Origin: Hygrophila difformis
Taxonomy: Eukaryota > Streptophyta > Magnoliopsida > Lamiales > Acanthaceae
Length of the DNA stretch: 64,000 nucleotides
NCBI GenBank assembly: GCA_030278955.1
Contig: JAOANR010000015.1
Coordinates: 19,005,073-19,069,072 of the forward strand
Reading direction: 5' to 3'
The notes below the pieces were generated by a model. The model saw nothing but the letters and a program-made list of their open reading frames with translations. It made no database searches and had not been told where the DNA came from. The position numbers and the translations under genes are program-made. Positions 33,784-46,305 of this stretch are shown here, one piece after another; the first letter of the stretch is position 1, and each line of letters begins with the position of its first letter.

Positions 33784-36196
33784 TGTAACACCCTAGATAA
33801 TTGTTAGACTATTTAATTTCTAGGCTATCTAAATATTTAAATACATAGTAGTTAATATATATATATATATATATTTATTTATTTAGCTAGCAGTAAGTGT
33901 ATATACATACCCTAGAGAATTCTTAAGGATGAAAGTATATATATATATCTTAACTAAATTTTTTTTTTACGTATGTACTATTTGTAGTTAATTAACACTT
34001 GTTTTTTTTAAATAAAAATAAAATAATAACAATAAATATATATTATATATATAATTTTGTTATTGGACCCCCTACTTCTATACAAGTATGGCTCGGCAAG
34101 TTTCCACCAAAAGTTCCCCTAGTAATTAATAGTCACAAAACGGCAGTGAACTATTTAAAATATTTAAATTTATATAATTTGAAATCTTGTATATATATAT
34201 ATATATATAATAAAAAAAAAATTAAATTTAATAGGATTGAAAAGTTATAGCATTCAGTTTCAAATCTTGGGAAAATTTGATAGTATTGAATATATGATAT
34301 GGAGATAGTTGGAGTAAATCTTAGGAAGATTTGACTCCCAAGTATGCCGACCATGACCCCTTTTTAAACCCATTCCCCTCATCCTCACATTACTATTGCC
34401 GAAAATTATTATACGTACAAAAAAAAAAATATAGAGATCTAGAGTTCGAACGTTCTTGGCAAGAGGATCGAGTTCCCTTTCTTTCACCAGCACCTAGGAC
34501 GTTTCTCTTCGTACGGTAACCTTAGGAGGTGGTAAATTCTGTCCAAAATCAGTTTCTTCCTTTAAAGTTTCGAATTCTTACAATTTTTCATTTGTTCGGT
34601 ATAGGAACGGAGGAGATCGAACAAGAGTAGGACTTAAGGCGAGAAGATTTCTATAGGATCCCTCGAATCATATTAAGGTAGGTTAATCTGCATCCCTATA
34701 TTATATTTTTGATGTTAAATTTCGAAAAATCAATGTTAGGGAAACTCTCATTAGTATAGAGTTCTGTGACAGATTTTAAGTATTGGAAAGAATGAATTTT
34801 TCGATTATGCTATTCTTTGAATTTCGAAATCTGATGAACTGAGAAATTGTAGATCTATGACCTTAGAATGCATGGTAAAAATTTCAGAATTTTCGAAGGT
34901 ATTTATCAATGGTAGATGAATTTTCTACTAGATCTGCTCCTGTGGATTTTTCGGGACAGAATTGAAGCCCTGTAGAAATCTGTAGTTTGGGTTAATTTCG
35001 AATAAGAATTAGGAAAAACATAAAACATAAAATTTGTAGATAATCATGTTAGGAGACTAACCTGAAAATTTCGGAATTTTTGGATAATTATTTATTTTTC
35101 TAGAATTTATTTTCGAAGACAGCATATTGCGGTCGACGTAATTGTACTTCTGTGTAAAATCTAATTTTTACCGCAACTTAAAGTCAAAATCGGTGAAAGT
35201 ATAAAACATGAATATGGTAGATCGTTCAGTGAGAATTCTAACCGAAAAATTTGGTAATTTTCTGGGTTATAATAAAATTTATGGAATTTTTATGCCAATG
35301 TCGCATATATTAAACCCATCGTTTCTAGAATTTGTGAACGTATGTTTTTCTTGTGACATGGTTAATTGATATCTTTTAAATATGTATAAAGAAATGTAAG
35401 GAACTCTTTTATAAGATATCTACATTCGCCAAAGTACTTAGGAGTCCGAGTTTTGAATGCCCTTAATTGTATATGTTGCCGAAAACGGCTCATGTTATTG
35501 AAAAAGGCCTAGACGGTATGCAAGAGTCTATACTCCCGTATAATTTCTATTTTTAGGATTATACGTGGGCACCGGTGTGAGTCTGTATAGGGTCCGCTAC
35601 ATAACCGTGGATCCGATTGTGGTCCCGTGAGACAATTGTTTCTCACCTATGATATTGATATTATGGATGATATTATGTTTGGGTGTCCTCGTGATGTCTT
35701 ATTAGTACGGCGGCGATTATAACTTCATTATTTTCAATAATTCTTCTTACTCTTACAAGAATATATTGCAAAGAAAAAAAAAATTTAATTTAATGTTGTA
35801 ACTGGGAACATGATTAGCCTACTCAGTAATTCATACTGACAACCTATTTTTTTTTAAATTTTTCTTTTCAGACTTCCAGGATTAAAGGCATGAGCACGAG
35901 CACTTCACTTCATGAGTGATGGGACATTTTGAAAAGACGTTTTTAAATTTTCTCTCGTTTACTATCATTTTTATTATTTGCATGACTCTACCTTTGAGAC
36001 TATGCATTACCTGATGTTTTGAACGTTTCCGCGCATTTAATTTCTTTTGAATAAAGTCCTTTTTTATTTTAAATTATTTGTAATGGTACGACTAGCCTTA
36101 GCATTTTTCCAATTAAGTTAGCCAATGGTGAGCTTGATTGGGAAAGTGTGGCGGTAGCATCCCGGCCTTAATTGTTTTGAAATCCGGGGTGTTACA
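33784..36196 (+). repeat. Gypsy 5' LTR
   Basis: Starts TGTAACACCC and ends GGTGTTACA, 2,413 bp. It differs from the 3' LTR mainly by AT-dinucleotide run lengths, a 10-base difference near 35930 and scattered substitutions. Promoter and polyadenylation signals should lie within it but are not resolved here. Confidence 0.95.
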
Positions 36197-36554
36197 GAGT
36201 GGTATCAGAGCCTAAGGTTCGTAATATATTATTATTTTAAACGTATCAATACTATATTTTTAAGTATCATCATTTTTAAGTATCAGTACTACATTAGTAT
36301 TATTTTTAAGTGATATCAGTATATTATATATATACTTAGATACCATTTTTATTAAAAAAATAAAAATAAAATATGTATATATATTTATGAAGGACCTCTC
36401 GTGCATGAAAAATTTCACTGATGCATTCGACTATTTTAAAATTTTGGGGGATGGATCATGACATTAAGCATGCATTGCATCATTAGTATTTTTGCCTTCC
36501 TGTCTTCCCGTACATCTAGTTAATAAAATTATTAATAATAAGTTATTGCGTTAG
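36197..36554 (+). other. Gypsy primer-binding site and leader
   Basis: Three bases after the LTR lies TGGTATCAGAGCC (36200-36212), matching the 3' end complement of plant initiator-Met tRNA, followed by an AT-rich leader to the first ORF. Confidence 0.85.
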
Positions 36555-37079
36555 ATGTCGGATCCGAGATTGGTGAACACCATCGTCGACCTTGTCGCGA
36601 TGCGTGGCGAAGATGCACGCTGTCGTCGTGCCATGGAAGATCTCATCCACCAGGTGGACGAGATTCGTCGCCGCCAGCTTGCTCAAGAAAGGGACAATCG
36701 CTGGAAGGAATTTGGTCAGCGCCTAGAGGCATTGGAGAAGAACTGCACTCATCTGCGAGAAGCTAGCAAGGCTGCTTGTCGAAGAATCGATGAACTGAGC
36801 GATTATGCGGAGCGAGATCATGCGACCATCGAAAACTTAAGGCTAGAGAATCGAGTGGGGAATAGAAGAATCCGAGAAGCCGAGTTGGAGATACGTCGAC
36901 TTCGAGCTATGGTTGGAGAACTACCCCCTGGCCGAGAACCCTCCAATGGGGCTAGTGGTTCTAACGACCCAATTCGACGCCGCACTCCCAGCCCGCGTCA
37001 TCAACATGACAGGGAACGCATGGAAGAAGAGGAGGAGGACCCCAAGGAGTATTCCGAGGAGGATGGCGATCCCAAATGA
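36555..37079 (+). CDS. Accessory coiled-coil ORF upstream of gag
   Basis: A 174-codon open frame between primer site and gag-pol on the coding strand. The sequence is strongly helical and charged: heptad-like stretches from about residue 20 to 120 (RRAMEDLIHQVDEIRRRQ, RLEALEKNCTHLREASKAA, ATIENLRLENRV), then a Pro/Ser/Arg segment (RRRTPSPRHQHDRERM) and a very acidic C-terminus (EEEEEDPKEYSEED). No CCHC knuckle or enzyme motif. GC content is higher than in the flanking AT-rich DNA, as in gag-pol. It is in the same frame as gag but separated by 1.2 kb containing stops. A self-associating structural role is possible. I do not recognise a family. Captured host sequence is the main alternative. 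Confidence 0.7.
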   Translation: MSDPRLVNTIVDLVAMRGEDARCRRAMEDLIHQVDEIRRRQLAQERDNRWKEFGQRLEALEKNCTHLREASKAACRRIDELSDYAERDHATIENLRLENRVGNRRIREAELEIRRLRAMVGELPPGREPSNGASGSNDPIRRRTPSPRHQHDRERMEEEEEDPKEYSEEDGDPK

Positions 37080-38270
37080 GGATGATGAGTAGTTGCTATG
37101 TGGAGCTTCTGTAGTATTTTTGTCATCGCTAGTTATAGACATTCACCTTCCTGTTTACTCTGGCATATTTATTTTGCTTTAGCATCTTTCCTTTCTTGAA
37201 TTAAACCTCTTTTTGCTGAACGAGTTGATGTTCTCAGAATTCAAATGATGAGACTTTGCTTTAAATCTCCCTTGTCTTTAGCTAGATTGATCTATCCATA
37301 CTTAAATAGGATGATACGGGTGAAGGAGAAGGGAAATTAGTAGCTTAACGTTCTGATGGCAAGTTGTTTCAGAAGTTTAACACAGAAGCAGTGGGTGTTG
37401 AGTAGTTAAAATTGAACACGACATTGGCTTTCTCAATTCCTTTACTCCTAATTGTGTACCTTTGTCATGGTATATCTAAGATCACCAGTATAATCCATGC
37501 TACTGTAAATATCTACTGGCACTGTGTAATTATAGATCTACAGGTTGTACATTCTTCTATTAGATCTGGTAGATAATACCAAGGTTCATATCATAGCAGA
37601 ATCGTCTATCAAACCGTTAACCTAATATATGTACAACTCCAGAATAACCTACCTCCATTTTAATTGCTGTACATAATAATAATAATGCTAAGGGCCGTTT
37701 TTCATAACACTCCAAACAATCTGGCTACTCTCCTGCATGGCGGTTGACGTACTTCCTGCTTATATTGTATTGCCTCGTTGATCCTCAATATATATATGTA
37801 TGAATAACTAGAATAAAGGAAGTTATGTATAGTATATTGCTCTAAACACCCATAACTGTAAAGATGCGCAATCTTGTATTTTTACTTAGTTAATTATTTT
37901 ACTTTGTCTTATTTTTTTTACTAGACTATGGCGTTAATCAGAATAAACTTAAATTATAAGTTCTAAATAGGTTTGGTGAGATAGCGACCAGTATTCTTTT
38001 TGGTGTTTAGTGCCTTTTTGACAAAGTTCTCAACATAATGGGAAACTCCAGTAATTACATAATTCACTAAGCCACATTTGTTATCCTACCTTTTCTTTTC
38101 ATTATTTTAAATTTATTTGCTGCTAGTACGAAATAACTAGGCTATAAATTTTTTTTTTCTTGTGCGCTAGCTATGGCATCTCCTGTATCTATTAACATTG
38201 CCTTAGTTTAAGACCACTTTTGCCTTCACTCTCTAGTAGCGCGTTTACGTAACTAGTTTCACCTTTCAGA
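37080..38270 (+). other. Gypsy spacer between accessory ORF and gag
   Basis: About 1.2 kb of AT-rich non-coding sequence. A pyrimidine-rich CACCTTTCAG ends one base before the gag ATG, resembling a splice acceptor, so part of this spacer may be removed as a leader intron for gag expression. That is inference. Confidence 0.45.
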
Positions 38271-41200
38271 ATGCCGCCCCGTGGAAGGCCTAGGAAGTAT
38301 CCCAATGTTGGCCAAGTTAACAATGAAAATGCTCCCAACGTGGCGATTGGGCCTCAAAACTTGAATCAAGGGGCCGTCCCTAACGACGTTACTGGCAGGG
38401 GAAACATACTTCCAAATGGGAATCAAGGGGTTAATCAACCCAACATACCTGCTCCTCGTGCACCTCAGCACGTGAATCAAGAGGCACCCCAAGGTCAAAA
38501 CATCCCCAATGTTAGAGATCTACCACCGCAAAACCCCGATGAGCCCAACTTTGGGAATGCTAATGAGCGACTGAGAACGATTGAACAGATGTTGATTACT
38601 TTGGGCAATGCCCAACTCCACCAAGGTCAAGCTGCTGCAGTTGCCGCTGCACCTCCACCTCAAGCTCGGATGAACTATCTCGTGGCAGTAAGTCAGCATA
38701 ACCCTCCACGTTATGATGGTCAAGAGGATCCTGCTAAGTTGGAGGATTGGGCTCGCACATTTGATAAAATACTGGAAGCAATTGGGTGTCCTGAAGCAGA
38801 AAAAGTGCGTGTCGCTGCCTATCATCTTAGTGGCGATGCTGATGAGTGGTGGAGGAATCGTCAAGAGGAGTTGGAAGAGGACGATGAGCCCTACACTTGG
38901 GAGGAACTGAAGGAGGCAATGCGAGATCACTTTTATCCCATGAGTTTGAAAGCTGAAAAATATGAGGAGTTCCTAACTTTAAAGCAAGGAACTATGACTG
39001 TACAAGAGTACTACACAAAATTCAAAGAACTTATAAGATTTGCTCCTCGCCTGGTCCCCACTGAAATTGAGAAAGCCCAAAAGTTTGAGATGGGGCTGAA
39101 TCTTACAATTCGAGAGATTGTGACGGTCACTCAATACCAGAATCTGCAATCCGTCTACATGAAAGCAGTAGCAGTTGCTAGAGTTCAGCAATTGAAGAGG
39201 AAAGCTGCTGGAGAAACTAGCAGAGGACCACCAACTCATGACAGAAGGAATCGCTTTCAGCAAGGTAACAATGCTAATAATTTTGGAGGAAGGCGTGGAC
39301 GTCAACATGTGAATCAGACACCTCACAGAAACAATGGGAATAATGGAAATCAAAGGAACTTTGTTCCACCACCATGCCCGCGCTGTAACAAGCGCCATTT
39401 GGTCAAGGAATGCCCCACACCGGGAGCGTGCTACAGATGTGGTAGGGGACAACATCACTATAAAGATTGTCGAACACGGATTGATCAGATAATCAAGAGA
39501 GAAGATTTGGCGAATCCCCGAGGAGGGAATCAACAGAATAATCACAATGGACGTAATGGAAATAACCAAGGACCGAGGCCACAACAGAATCAGAATCAGG
39601 GTAACTGGAATAATGGAAATCGTGCTCAACAAGGAAATCAAGGTGGTGCAGCAGGGAGGTTAAATGTCATCAACCAAGCCGACATTCCGGAGCATGCCGA
39701 TGTGTTAGCAGGTACTTTTATTGCTTTGAATGTACCTGTTAAAGTTTTATTCGACTCTGGCGCTAGTTGTTCCTTCATTTCTTCAAGAATCATAGTGAAC
39801 TTAGATCTACCTGCGCCTGAATTGATCAAGTTAGGAATTCAACTGCCTTCGGGTGAAGTTGTATCGTGCTCTGAACGATACAACGGAATCCCCATAATCA
39901 TCAAGAACTTAGAATTCTTCGCGAATCTAATTAAGTTTGAGCTTAAGGATTTTGATATTATATTGGGTATGGACTGGCTAACTCAATACAAGGCGGTAAT
40001 CGAATGTCAAAAGCAAAAGATTACCTTATGGAAGAGTAGGGGCAAGAAGGCGATATACTACTCTCAACCTCCGAGACAAACTGCTAAGGTAGTCAATGCC
40101 TTAAGGTTTAGCACTCTAATCAGAAAGGGCTACCCTTTATATGTTGGTTATGTATATAACCTCGAAATGGAGCAGAGTAAAATAGATGACATCCCAGTCG
40201 TTAAGGAATACCCTGACGTATTTCCCGAAGACATTCCAGGGATGCCACCACAACGAGATATTGAGTTTACCATCGATCTGGTGCCCGGAATCGAACCTGT
40301 GTCCAAAGCACCGTATCGTATGGCACCACTCGAAATGAAGGAACTTAAAGACCAACTTGAGGAGTTGTTGGGAAAAGGGTACATTCGACCCAGTACCTCT
40401 CCGTGGGGAGCACCCGTGCTTTTCGTTAAGAAGAAAGATGGTGGTTTACGACTCTGCATTGATTACAGAGGGTTAAATCAAGTCACCGTCAAGAACAAGT
40501 ATCCTTTGCCGAGGATTGAAGACCTCTTCGACCAATTAAAAGGAGCTAAGGTATTCTCGAAGATTGATCTGCGGTCGGGATACCATCAGCTACGAATTGC
40601 AGAGAAGGACATTCAGAAAACAGCCTTTCGTACAAGATATTGCCACTACGAATTTGTAGTGATGCCATTTGGACTAACCAACGCCCCTGCTGTGTTCATG
40701 AACCTGATGAATAACGTGTTCCGTGAAATGTTAGATAAGTGCGTTGTTGTGTTTATCGATGACATTTTGATATATTCGCGGGACGATGACGAGCATACAA
40801 ACCACCTTCATCAAGTGTTAAAGAGACTAAGAGACCACCAGTTATATGCCAAGTTGTCCAAATGTGATTTTTGGATGACAAAGGTGGCATTTCTAGGCCA
40901 CATCATTTCAGCGGAAGGAGTTTCTGTCGATCCGGCCAAGATTTCGGCAGTAACCGATTGGCCTGCTCCCACGAGCCAGACGGAGGTAAGAAGCTTCCTT
41001 GGATTAGCTGGATACTATAGGAGGTTTGTCCGAGACTTTTCAAGAATCGCACGACCTCTAACTCAGCTACTTAAGAAAGGCTTGAAGTATGAATGGACTA
41101 AGGAGTGTGAAACAGCCTTTCAAGAGTTGAAGATGAGGCTTACAACCGCTCCAGTACTCGTTCTTCCATCGGATAATGAGGATTTCGAAGTGTACAGTGA

Positions 41201-43142
41201 CGCTTCGAAGGAAGGATTAGGATGTGTCTTGATGCAGGAACAACGAGTTATCGCATACGCATCTCGACAATTAAAACCTCATGAAGAGAATTATCCGACG
41301 CATGACTTGGAATTGGCAGCAGTGGTGTTTGCCCTCAAGATTTGGCGACATTACTTGTATGGAAGAACATGTCGAGTCTTCACTGACCACAAAAGCCTCA
41401 AATACATATTTACACAGAAAGAGTTGAATATGAGGCAAAGACGATGGTTGGAACTTATAAAAGATTACGACTTGGAGATTGCATACCATGAAGGAAAGGC
41501 TAACGTCGTGGCAGATGCATTGAGCCGGAAAGCTCAACATACACTGAGCACATTGATCTTACCACCTCAGTTGCATATGGAGTTTGTGAGGTTGGATGTA
41601 GAACTAGTTCAGCACGGCACGGTGGTGAGTACCATCAATTCCATGACAATCACGTCACCCGTGTTAGAGGAAATACGTGCAAATCAACCCGGAGATATTA
41701 AACTGGATAGAATAAAAGAGAAGATTGCCGAAGGTAAAGCAGCGGGATTTGCTATACACACAGATGGAAGCATTCGCTTCAAGGGAAGGTGGTGTGTACC
41801 CCAAAGGTGCAGTGAGTTGAAACAGAAATTGATGGAGGAAGGTCACAACACCCCCTATTCGGTCCATCCGGGGGGTGATAAACTCTATAAGGACTTGAAA
41901 AAGGTCTATTGGTGGCCAAGGATGAAAAACGAGGTAGCTGACTTCGTATCCAAGTGCTTGACATGTCAGAAGGTCAAAGCCATCCGTCAAAAACCACTTG
42001 GACTAATGAAGCCACTGGAAATCCCGAGTTGGAAATGGGAAAGCATTTCTATGGATTTCATTTCTAGACTACCACGGTCACCAAAGGGAAATAATAAGAT
42101 TTGGGTGATTGTCGATCGACTGAAAAAAGCGGCAATATTCATTCCCATGAAGGACACATGGTCCATGGATCAACTTGCACACGCTTATGTCGATAATGTC
42201 GTTCGCAGACATGGAGTCCCCCACGACATCATATCCGATCGAGACAGTAGATTTGTCTCCCATTTTTGGACAAAAATGCAAGAAGCATTAGGGACTCAAA
42301 TCAAGATGAGTACAGCATTTCACCCCATGACTGATGGCCAAACCGAAAGGACAATTCAAACGTTGGAGGATATGTTGCGGGCGTGTGTTTTGGAGTTCAA
42401 AGGGAGTTGGGAGAGCAACATTCCATTAATTGAATTCTCCTATAACAACAGTCACCATGCCAGCATAGGTATGGCACCATTTGAGGCATTATATGGGCGG
42501 AAGTGCCGAAGTCCACTTTGTTGGAATGAAACCGAGAATCCGGTGATAGTTGGACCGCAACTAATTACGGACATGGCGGAACAAGTGAGGGTGATACAAC
42601 AAAATATGAAAGCGGCCCAAGATAGACAAAAGAGTTACGCCGATGTTAGACGGCAAGAATTGGAGTTTAATGTAGGGGACAAGGTCCTGTTGAAAGTTTC
42701 ACCAATGAAGGGAGTTATGCGTTTTGGAAAGCGGGGCAAGTTAAGTCCCCGGTACATTGGACCATACGAGATCCTTGAACGCATTGGCACCTTAGCCTAT
42801 CGGCTAGCACTACCGGTGCAACTAGCGCGTGTCCACAATGTGTTCTATGTATCCCAACTGAGAAAGTACATCCATGATTCCAGTCATGTACTCCAACCGG
42901 ATGTTAGTCATGTACTCCAACCGGATGTTATAGAATTGACTGAGGACTTAAAGTATGAAGAGGTTCCAATTCAAATCCTTGATTTCAAGGAACGAGCCAC
43001 CAGGACCAAGACTATAAAAATGGTGAAAATTTTATGGTCTAATCACGGAGTTGAGGAAGCAACTTGGGAGCTGGAATCGGACATACGTCAGCACTATCCA
43101 AACCTTTTCCAAAATGACACCGAGGCAGTTATGCGGACATAA
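38271..43142 (+). CDS. Gypsy gag-pol polyprotein with chromodomain-like C-terminus
   Basis: One uninterrupted frame of 1,623 residues. Gag lies at about 155-300 ([20 protein letters not shown]). A CCHC knuckle [14 protein letters not shown] is at about 387-400, in a Cys/His-rich and Asn/Gln-rich region. The protease active site FDSGAS is near 494. Reverse transcriptase spans about 680-870, with [14 protein letters not shown] and catalytic FIDDILIYS near 828. RNase H starts near 973 ([16 protein letters not shown]). The integrase HHCC zinc domain is near 1190-1235 ([16 protein letters not shown]). The DDE core has Asp near 1261 (MDFISRL), Asp near 1322 (SDRDSRF) and Glu near 1357 (DGQTERTIQ). 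A chromodomain-like tail lies near 1563-1615 ([20 protein letters not shown] then TWELE). The order is that of Ty3/gypsy and the tail places it with chromoviruses. All key residues I checked are present, so it may be functional. Confidence 0.95.
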   Translation: MPPRGRPRKYPNVGQVNNENAPNVAIGPQNLNQGAVPNDVTGRGNILPNGNQGVNQPNIPAPRAPQHVNQEAPQGQNIPNVRDLPPQNPDEPNFGNANERLRTIEQMLITLGNAQLHQGQAAAVAAAPPPQARMNYLVAVSQHNPPRYDGQEDPAKLEDWARTFDKILEAIGCPEAEKVRVAAYHLSGDADEWWRNRQEELEEDDEPYTWEELKEAMRDHFYPMSLKAEKYEEFLTLKQGTMTVQEYYTKFKELIRFAPRLVPTEIEKAQKFEMGLNLTIREIVTVTQYQNLQSVYMKAVAVARVQQLKRKAAGETSRGPPTHDRRNRFQQGNNANNFGGRRGRQHVNQTPHRNNGNNGNQRNFVPPPCPRCNKRHLVKECPTPGACYRCGRGQHHYKDCRTRIDQIIKREDLANPRGGNQQNNHNGRNGNNQGPRPQQNQNQGNWNNGNRAQQGNQGGAAGRLNVINQADIPEHADVLAGTFIALNVPVKVLFDSGASCSFISSRIIVNLDLPAPELIKLGIQLPSGEVVSCSERYNGIPIIIKNLEFFANLIKFELKDFDIILGMDWLTQYKAVIECQKQKITLWKSRGKKAIYYSQPPRQTAKVVNALRFSTLIRKGYPLYVGYVYNLEMEQSKIDDIPVVKEYPDVFPEDIPGMPPQRDIEFTIDLVPGIEPVSKAPYRMAPLEMKELKDQLEELLGKGYIRPSTSPWGAPVLFVKKKDGGLRLCIDYRGLNQVTVKNKYPLPRIEDLFDQLKGAKVFSKIDLRSGYHQLRIAEKDIQKTAFRTRYCHYEFVVMPFGLTNAPAVFMNLMNNVFREMLDKCVVVFIDDILIYSRDDDEHTNHLHQVLKRLRDHQLYAKLSKCDFWMTKVAFLGHIISAEGVSVDPAKISAVTDWPAPTSQTEVRSFLGLAGYYRRFVRDFSRIARPLTQLLKKGLKYEWTKECETAFQELKMRLTTAPVLVLPSDNEDFEVYSDASKEGLGCVLMQEQRVIAYASRQLKPHEENYPTHDLELAAVVFALKIWRHYLYGRTCRVFTDHKSLKYIFTQKELNMRQRRWLELIKDYDLEIAYHEGKANVVADALSRKAQHTLSTLILPPQLHMEFVRLDVELVQHGTVVSTINSMTITSPVLEEIRANQPGDIKLDRIKEKIAEGKAAGFAIHTDGSIRFKGRWCVPQRCSELKQKLMEEGHNTPYSVHPGGDKLYKDLKKVYWWPRMKNEVADFVSKCLTCQKVKAIRQKPLGLMKPLEIPSWKWESISMDFISRLPRSPKGNNKIWVIVDRLKKAAIFIPMKDTWSMDQLAHAYVDNVVRRHGVPHDIISDRDSRFVSHFWTKMQEALGTQIKMSTAFHPMTDGQTERTIQTLEDMLRACVLEFKGSWESNIPLIEFSYNNSHHASIGMAPFEALYGRKCRSPLCWNETENPVIVGPQLITDMAEQVRVIQQNMKAAQDRQKSYADVRRQELEFNVGDKVLLKVSPMKGVMRFGKRGKLSPRYIGPYEILERIGTLAYRLALPVQLARVHNVFYVSQLRKYIHDSSHVLQPDVSHVLQPDVIELTEDLKYEEVPIQILDFKERATRTKTIKMVKILWSNHGVEEATWELESDIRQHYPNLFQNDTEAVMRT
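42882..42929 (+). repeat. 24-nt in-frame tandem duplication in gag-pol
   Basis: Two identical 24-nt units lie back to back (42882-42905 and 42906-42929), each encoding SHVLQPDV apart from frame offset. They lie in the linker between integrase and the chromodomain-like tail and keep the frame open. Confidence 0.95.
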
Positions 43143-43257
43143 CTGTCATCTTAAGCGGGGGAGGATGTAACAACCGAAGAATACTAAGGGTATAGATGCG
43201 TTATAATCCTTGCTACATTCTTTTCCCTAATTCTTTTTTTACCATTCTCTGATAGAC

Positions 43258-43290
43258 AACTTCGAGGACGAAGTTTATTCTTAAGGAGGG
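43258..43290 (+). promoter_or_regulatory. Pre-PPT hairpin and polypurine tract of the gypsy element
   Basis: A 7-bp stem AACTTCG/CGAAGTT with loop AGGA (43258-43275) is followed six bases later by TTAAGGAGGG (the polypurine tract) and then, after TAGAC, the 3' LTR. The short gypsy derivative at 60330-60349 has the same loop with a compensated stem change. Confidence 0.8.
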
Positions 43291-43295
43291 TAGAC

Positions 43296-45692
43296 TGTAA
43301 CACCCTAGATAATTGTTAGACTATTTAATTTCTAGGCTATCTAAATATTTAAATACATAGTAGTTAATATATATATATATATATTTATTTAGCTAGCAGT
43401 AAGTGTATATACATACCCTAGAGAATTCTTAAGGATGAAAGTATATATATATATATATCTTAACTAATTTTTTTTTTTACGTATGTACTATTTGTAGTTA
43501 ATTAACACTTGTTTTTTTTAAATAAAAATAAAATAATAACAATAAATATATATTATATATATAATTTTGTAATTGGACCCCCTACTTCTATACAAGTATG
43601 GCTCGGCAAGTTTCCACCAAAAGTTCCCCTAGTAATTAATAGTCACAAAACGGCAGTGAACTATTTAAAATATTTAAATTTATATAATTTGAAATCTTGT
43701 ATATATATATATATAATCAAAAAAAAATTAAATTTAATAGGATTGAAAAGTTATAGCATTCAGTTTCAAATCTTGGGAAAATTTGATAGTATTGAATATA
43801 TGATATGGAGATAGTTGGAGTAAATCTTGGGAAGATTTGACTCCCAAGTATGCCGACCATGACCCCTTTTTAAACCCATTCCCCTCATCCTCACATTACT
43901 ATTGCCGAAAATTATTGTACGTACAAAAAAAAAATATAGAGATCTAGAGTTCGAACGTTCTTGGCAAGAGGATCGAGTTCCCTTTCTTTCACCAGCACCT
44001 AGGACGTTTCTCTTCGTACGGTAACCTTAGGAGGTGGTAAATTCTGTCCAAAATCAGTTTCTTCCTTTAAAGTTTCGAATTCTTACAATTTTTCATTTGT
44101 TCGGTATAGGAACGGAGGAGATCGAACAAGAGTAGGACTTAAGGCGAGAAGATTTCTGTAGGATCCCTCGAATCACATTAAGGTAGGTTAATCTACATCC
44201 CTATATTATATTTTTGATGTTAAATTTCGAAAAATCAATGTTAGGGAAACTCTCATTAGTATAGAGTTCTGTGACAGATTTTAAGTATTGGAAAGAATGA
44301 ATTTTTCGATTATGCTATTCTTTGAATTTCGAAATTTGATGAACTGAGAAATTGTAGATCTATGACCTTATAATGCATGGTAAAAATTTCAGAATTTTGG
44401 AAGGTATTTATCAATGCTAGATGAATTTTCTACTAGATCTGCTCCTGTGGATTTTTCGGGACAGAATTGAAGCCCTGTAGAAATCTGTAGTTTGGGTTAA
44501 TTTTGAATAAGAATTAGGAAAAACATAAAACATAAAATTTGTAGATAATTATGTTAGAAGACTAACCTGAAAATTTCGGAATTTTTGGATAAGTATTTAT
44601 TTTTCTAGAATTTATTTTCGAAGACAGCGTATTGCGGTCGACGTAATTGTACTTCTGTGTAAAATCTAATTTTTACCGCAACTTAAAGTCAAAATCGGTG
44701 AAAGTATAAAACATGAATATGGTAGATCGTTCAGTGAGGATTCTAACCGAAACATTTGGTAATTTTCTGGGTTATAATAAAATTTATGGAATTTTTATGC
44801 CAATGTCGCATATATTAAACCCATCGTTTCCAGAATTTGTGAACGTATGTTTTTCTTGTGACATGGTTAATTGATATCTTTTAAATATGTATAAAGAAAT
44901 GTAAGGAACTCTTTTATAAGATATCTACATTCGCCAAAGTACTTAGGAGTCCGAGTTTTGAATGCCCTTAATTGTATATGTTGCCGAAAACGGCTCATGT
45001 TATTGAAAAAGGCCTAGACGGTATGCAAGAGTCTATACTCCCGTATAATTTCTATTTTTAGGATTATACGTGGGCACCGGTGTGAGTCTGTATAGGGTCC
45101 GCTACATAACCGTGGATCCGATTGTGGTCCCGTGAGACAATTGTTTCTCACCTATGATATTGATGTTATGGATGATATTATGTTTGGGTGTCCTCGTGAT
45201 GTCTTATTAGTACGGCGGCGATTATAACTTCATTATTTTCAATAATTCTTCTTACTCTTACAAGAATATATTGCAAAGAAAAAAAATTTAATTTAATGTT
45301 GTAACTGGGAACATGATTAGCCTACTCAGTAATTCATACTGACAACCTATTTTTTTTTAAATTTTTCTTTTCAGACTTCCAGGATTAAAGGCATGAGCAC
45401 GAGCACTTCACTTCATGAGGGATGGGAAAAGACGTTTTTAAATTTTCTCTCGTTTACTATCATTTTTATTTATTTGCATGACTCTACCTTTCAGACTATG
45501 CATTACCTGATGTTTTGAACGTTTCCGCGCATTTAATTTCTTTTGAATAAAGTCCTATTTTATTTTAAATTATTTGTAATGGTACGACTAGCCTTAGCAT
45601 TTTTCCAATTAAGTTAGCCAATGGTGAGCTTGATTGGGAAAGTGTGGCGGTAGCATCCCGGCCTTAATTGTTTTGAAATCCGGGGTGTTACA
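43296..45692 (+). repeat. Gypsy 3' LTR
   Basis: 2,397 bp, TGTAACACCC to GGTGTTACA, the partner of 33784-36196. Ends at the ACCTT duplication. Confidence 0.95.
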
Positions 45693-46305
45693 ACCTTATT
45701 TACCCGGTAGTGACAGAGCAAACTTACTTTTACTTGCTATTCCATTTTTTTGTTCTGCAGTGGTAATCGAGAGGTAGTGAATTATCTACTACCATGCCGT
45801 TGTAGATGCCCTAAGGGCATCCACAGTAATGCTACTCCATTTCTTTCCACATCTGTGCCACATCAGCATTTATCTACTTTACTACATATATCATTCATTT
45901 TTTCCACAACAACACTACCTAATTTTTACTATGCATGGACCCACATTTCATCATTACTTAATTTCTTATTTTACATATAATATAAAATTCTTATTTATTT
46001 TTTATACTAATTTTTTTAAATACATCTATTTATAAATCCATATATTTTAAAATTCTTAATTATTTTTATTTTAATATATATTAATTTTATTTAATATAAT
46101 TAACTAAATAATAATATATCAATAGCTAATGTTTTCTACTATATGGAAAGTAATAAATTTATATTTAGTATATTTGTTATATAGCATATAGAAACACAAA
46201 TTTAACATTAATAATATTAAACCATTATTAATTATTACATAACACCACATTAAAATACAAATAATTAAAATACATAAAGATTTACTAGAAAAGCAATTAA
46301 TATTC

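Larger units (their letters stand above)
33784..45692 (+). mobile_element. Ty3/gypsy chromovirus-type LTR retrotransposon, apparently complete
   Basis: 11,909 bp with LTRs of 2,413 and 2,397 bp (TGTAACACCC to GGGGTGTTACA), flanked by ACCTT at 33779-33783 and 45693-45697. Primer site TGGTATCAGAGCC (36200-36212) and a polypurine tract before the 3' LTR are present. It has a 1,623-codon open gag-pol frame with a C-terminal chromodomain-like region, consistent with the Tekay/Del chromovirus clade, plus an extra 174-codon ORF upstream of gag. The LTRs are nearly identical by eye, so the insertion is recent. It interrupts non-coding DNA near the right end of Harbinger copy 1; copy 2 shows the empty site near 50020. 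Confidence 0.96.
21778..45811 (-). mobile_element. PIF/Harbinger element, copy 1, split by CACTA and gypsy
   Basis: The left terminus is GGGCATCCACAG at 21778. The right terminus ends TGTAGATGCCC at 45811. TAA lies on both sides (21775-21777 and 45812-45814), the usual 3-bp target. Two minus-strand genes, a DDE transposase and a Myb/SANT-like protein, are typical of the family. Its span includes a CACTA element (22971-30758 plus a 3-bp duplication) and a gypsy element (33784-45692 plus 5 bp). Without them it is 4,329 bp, within 6 bp of the neighbouring copy. Non-coding spacers of the element are 21778-22267, 31303-32051, 33210-33778 and 45698-45811. Confidence 0.93.
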
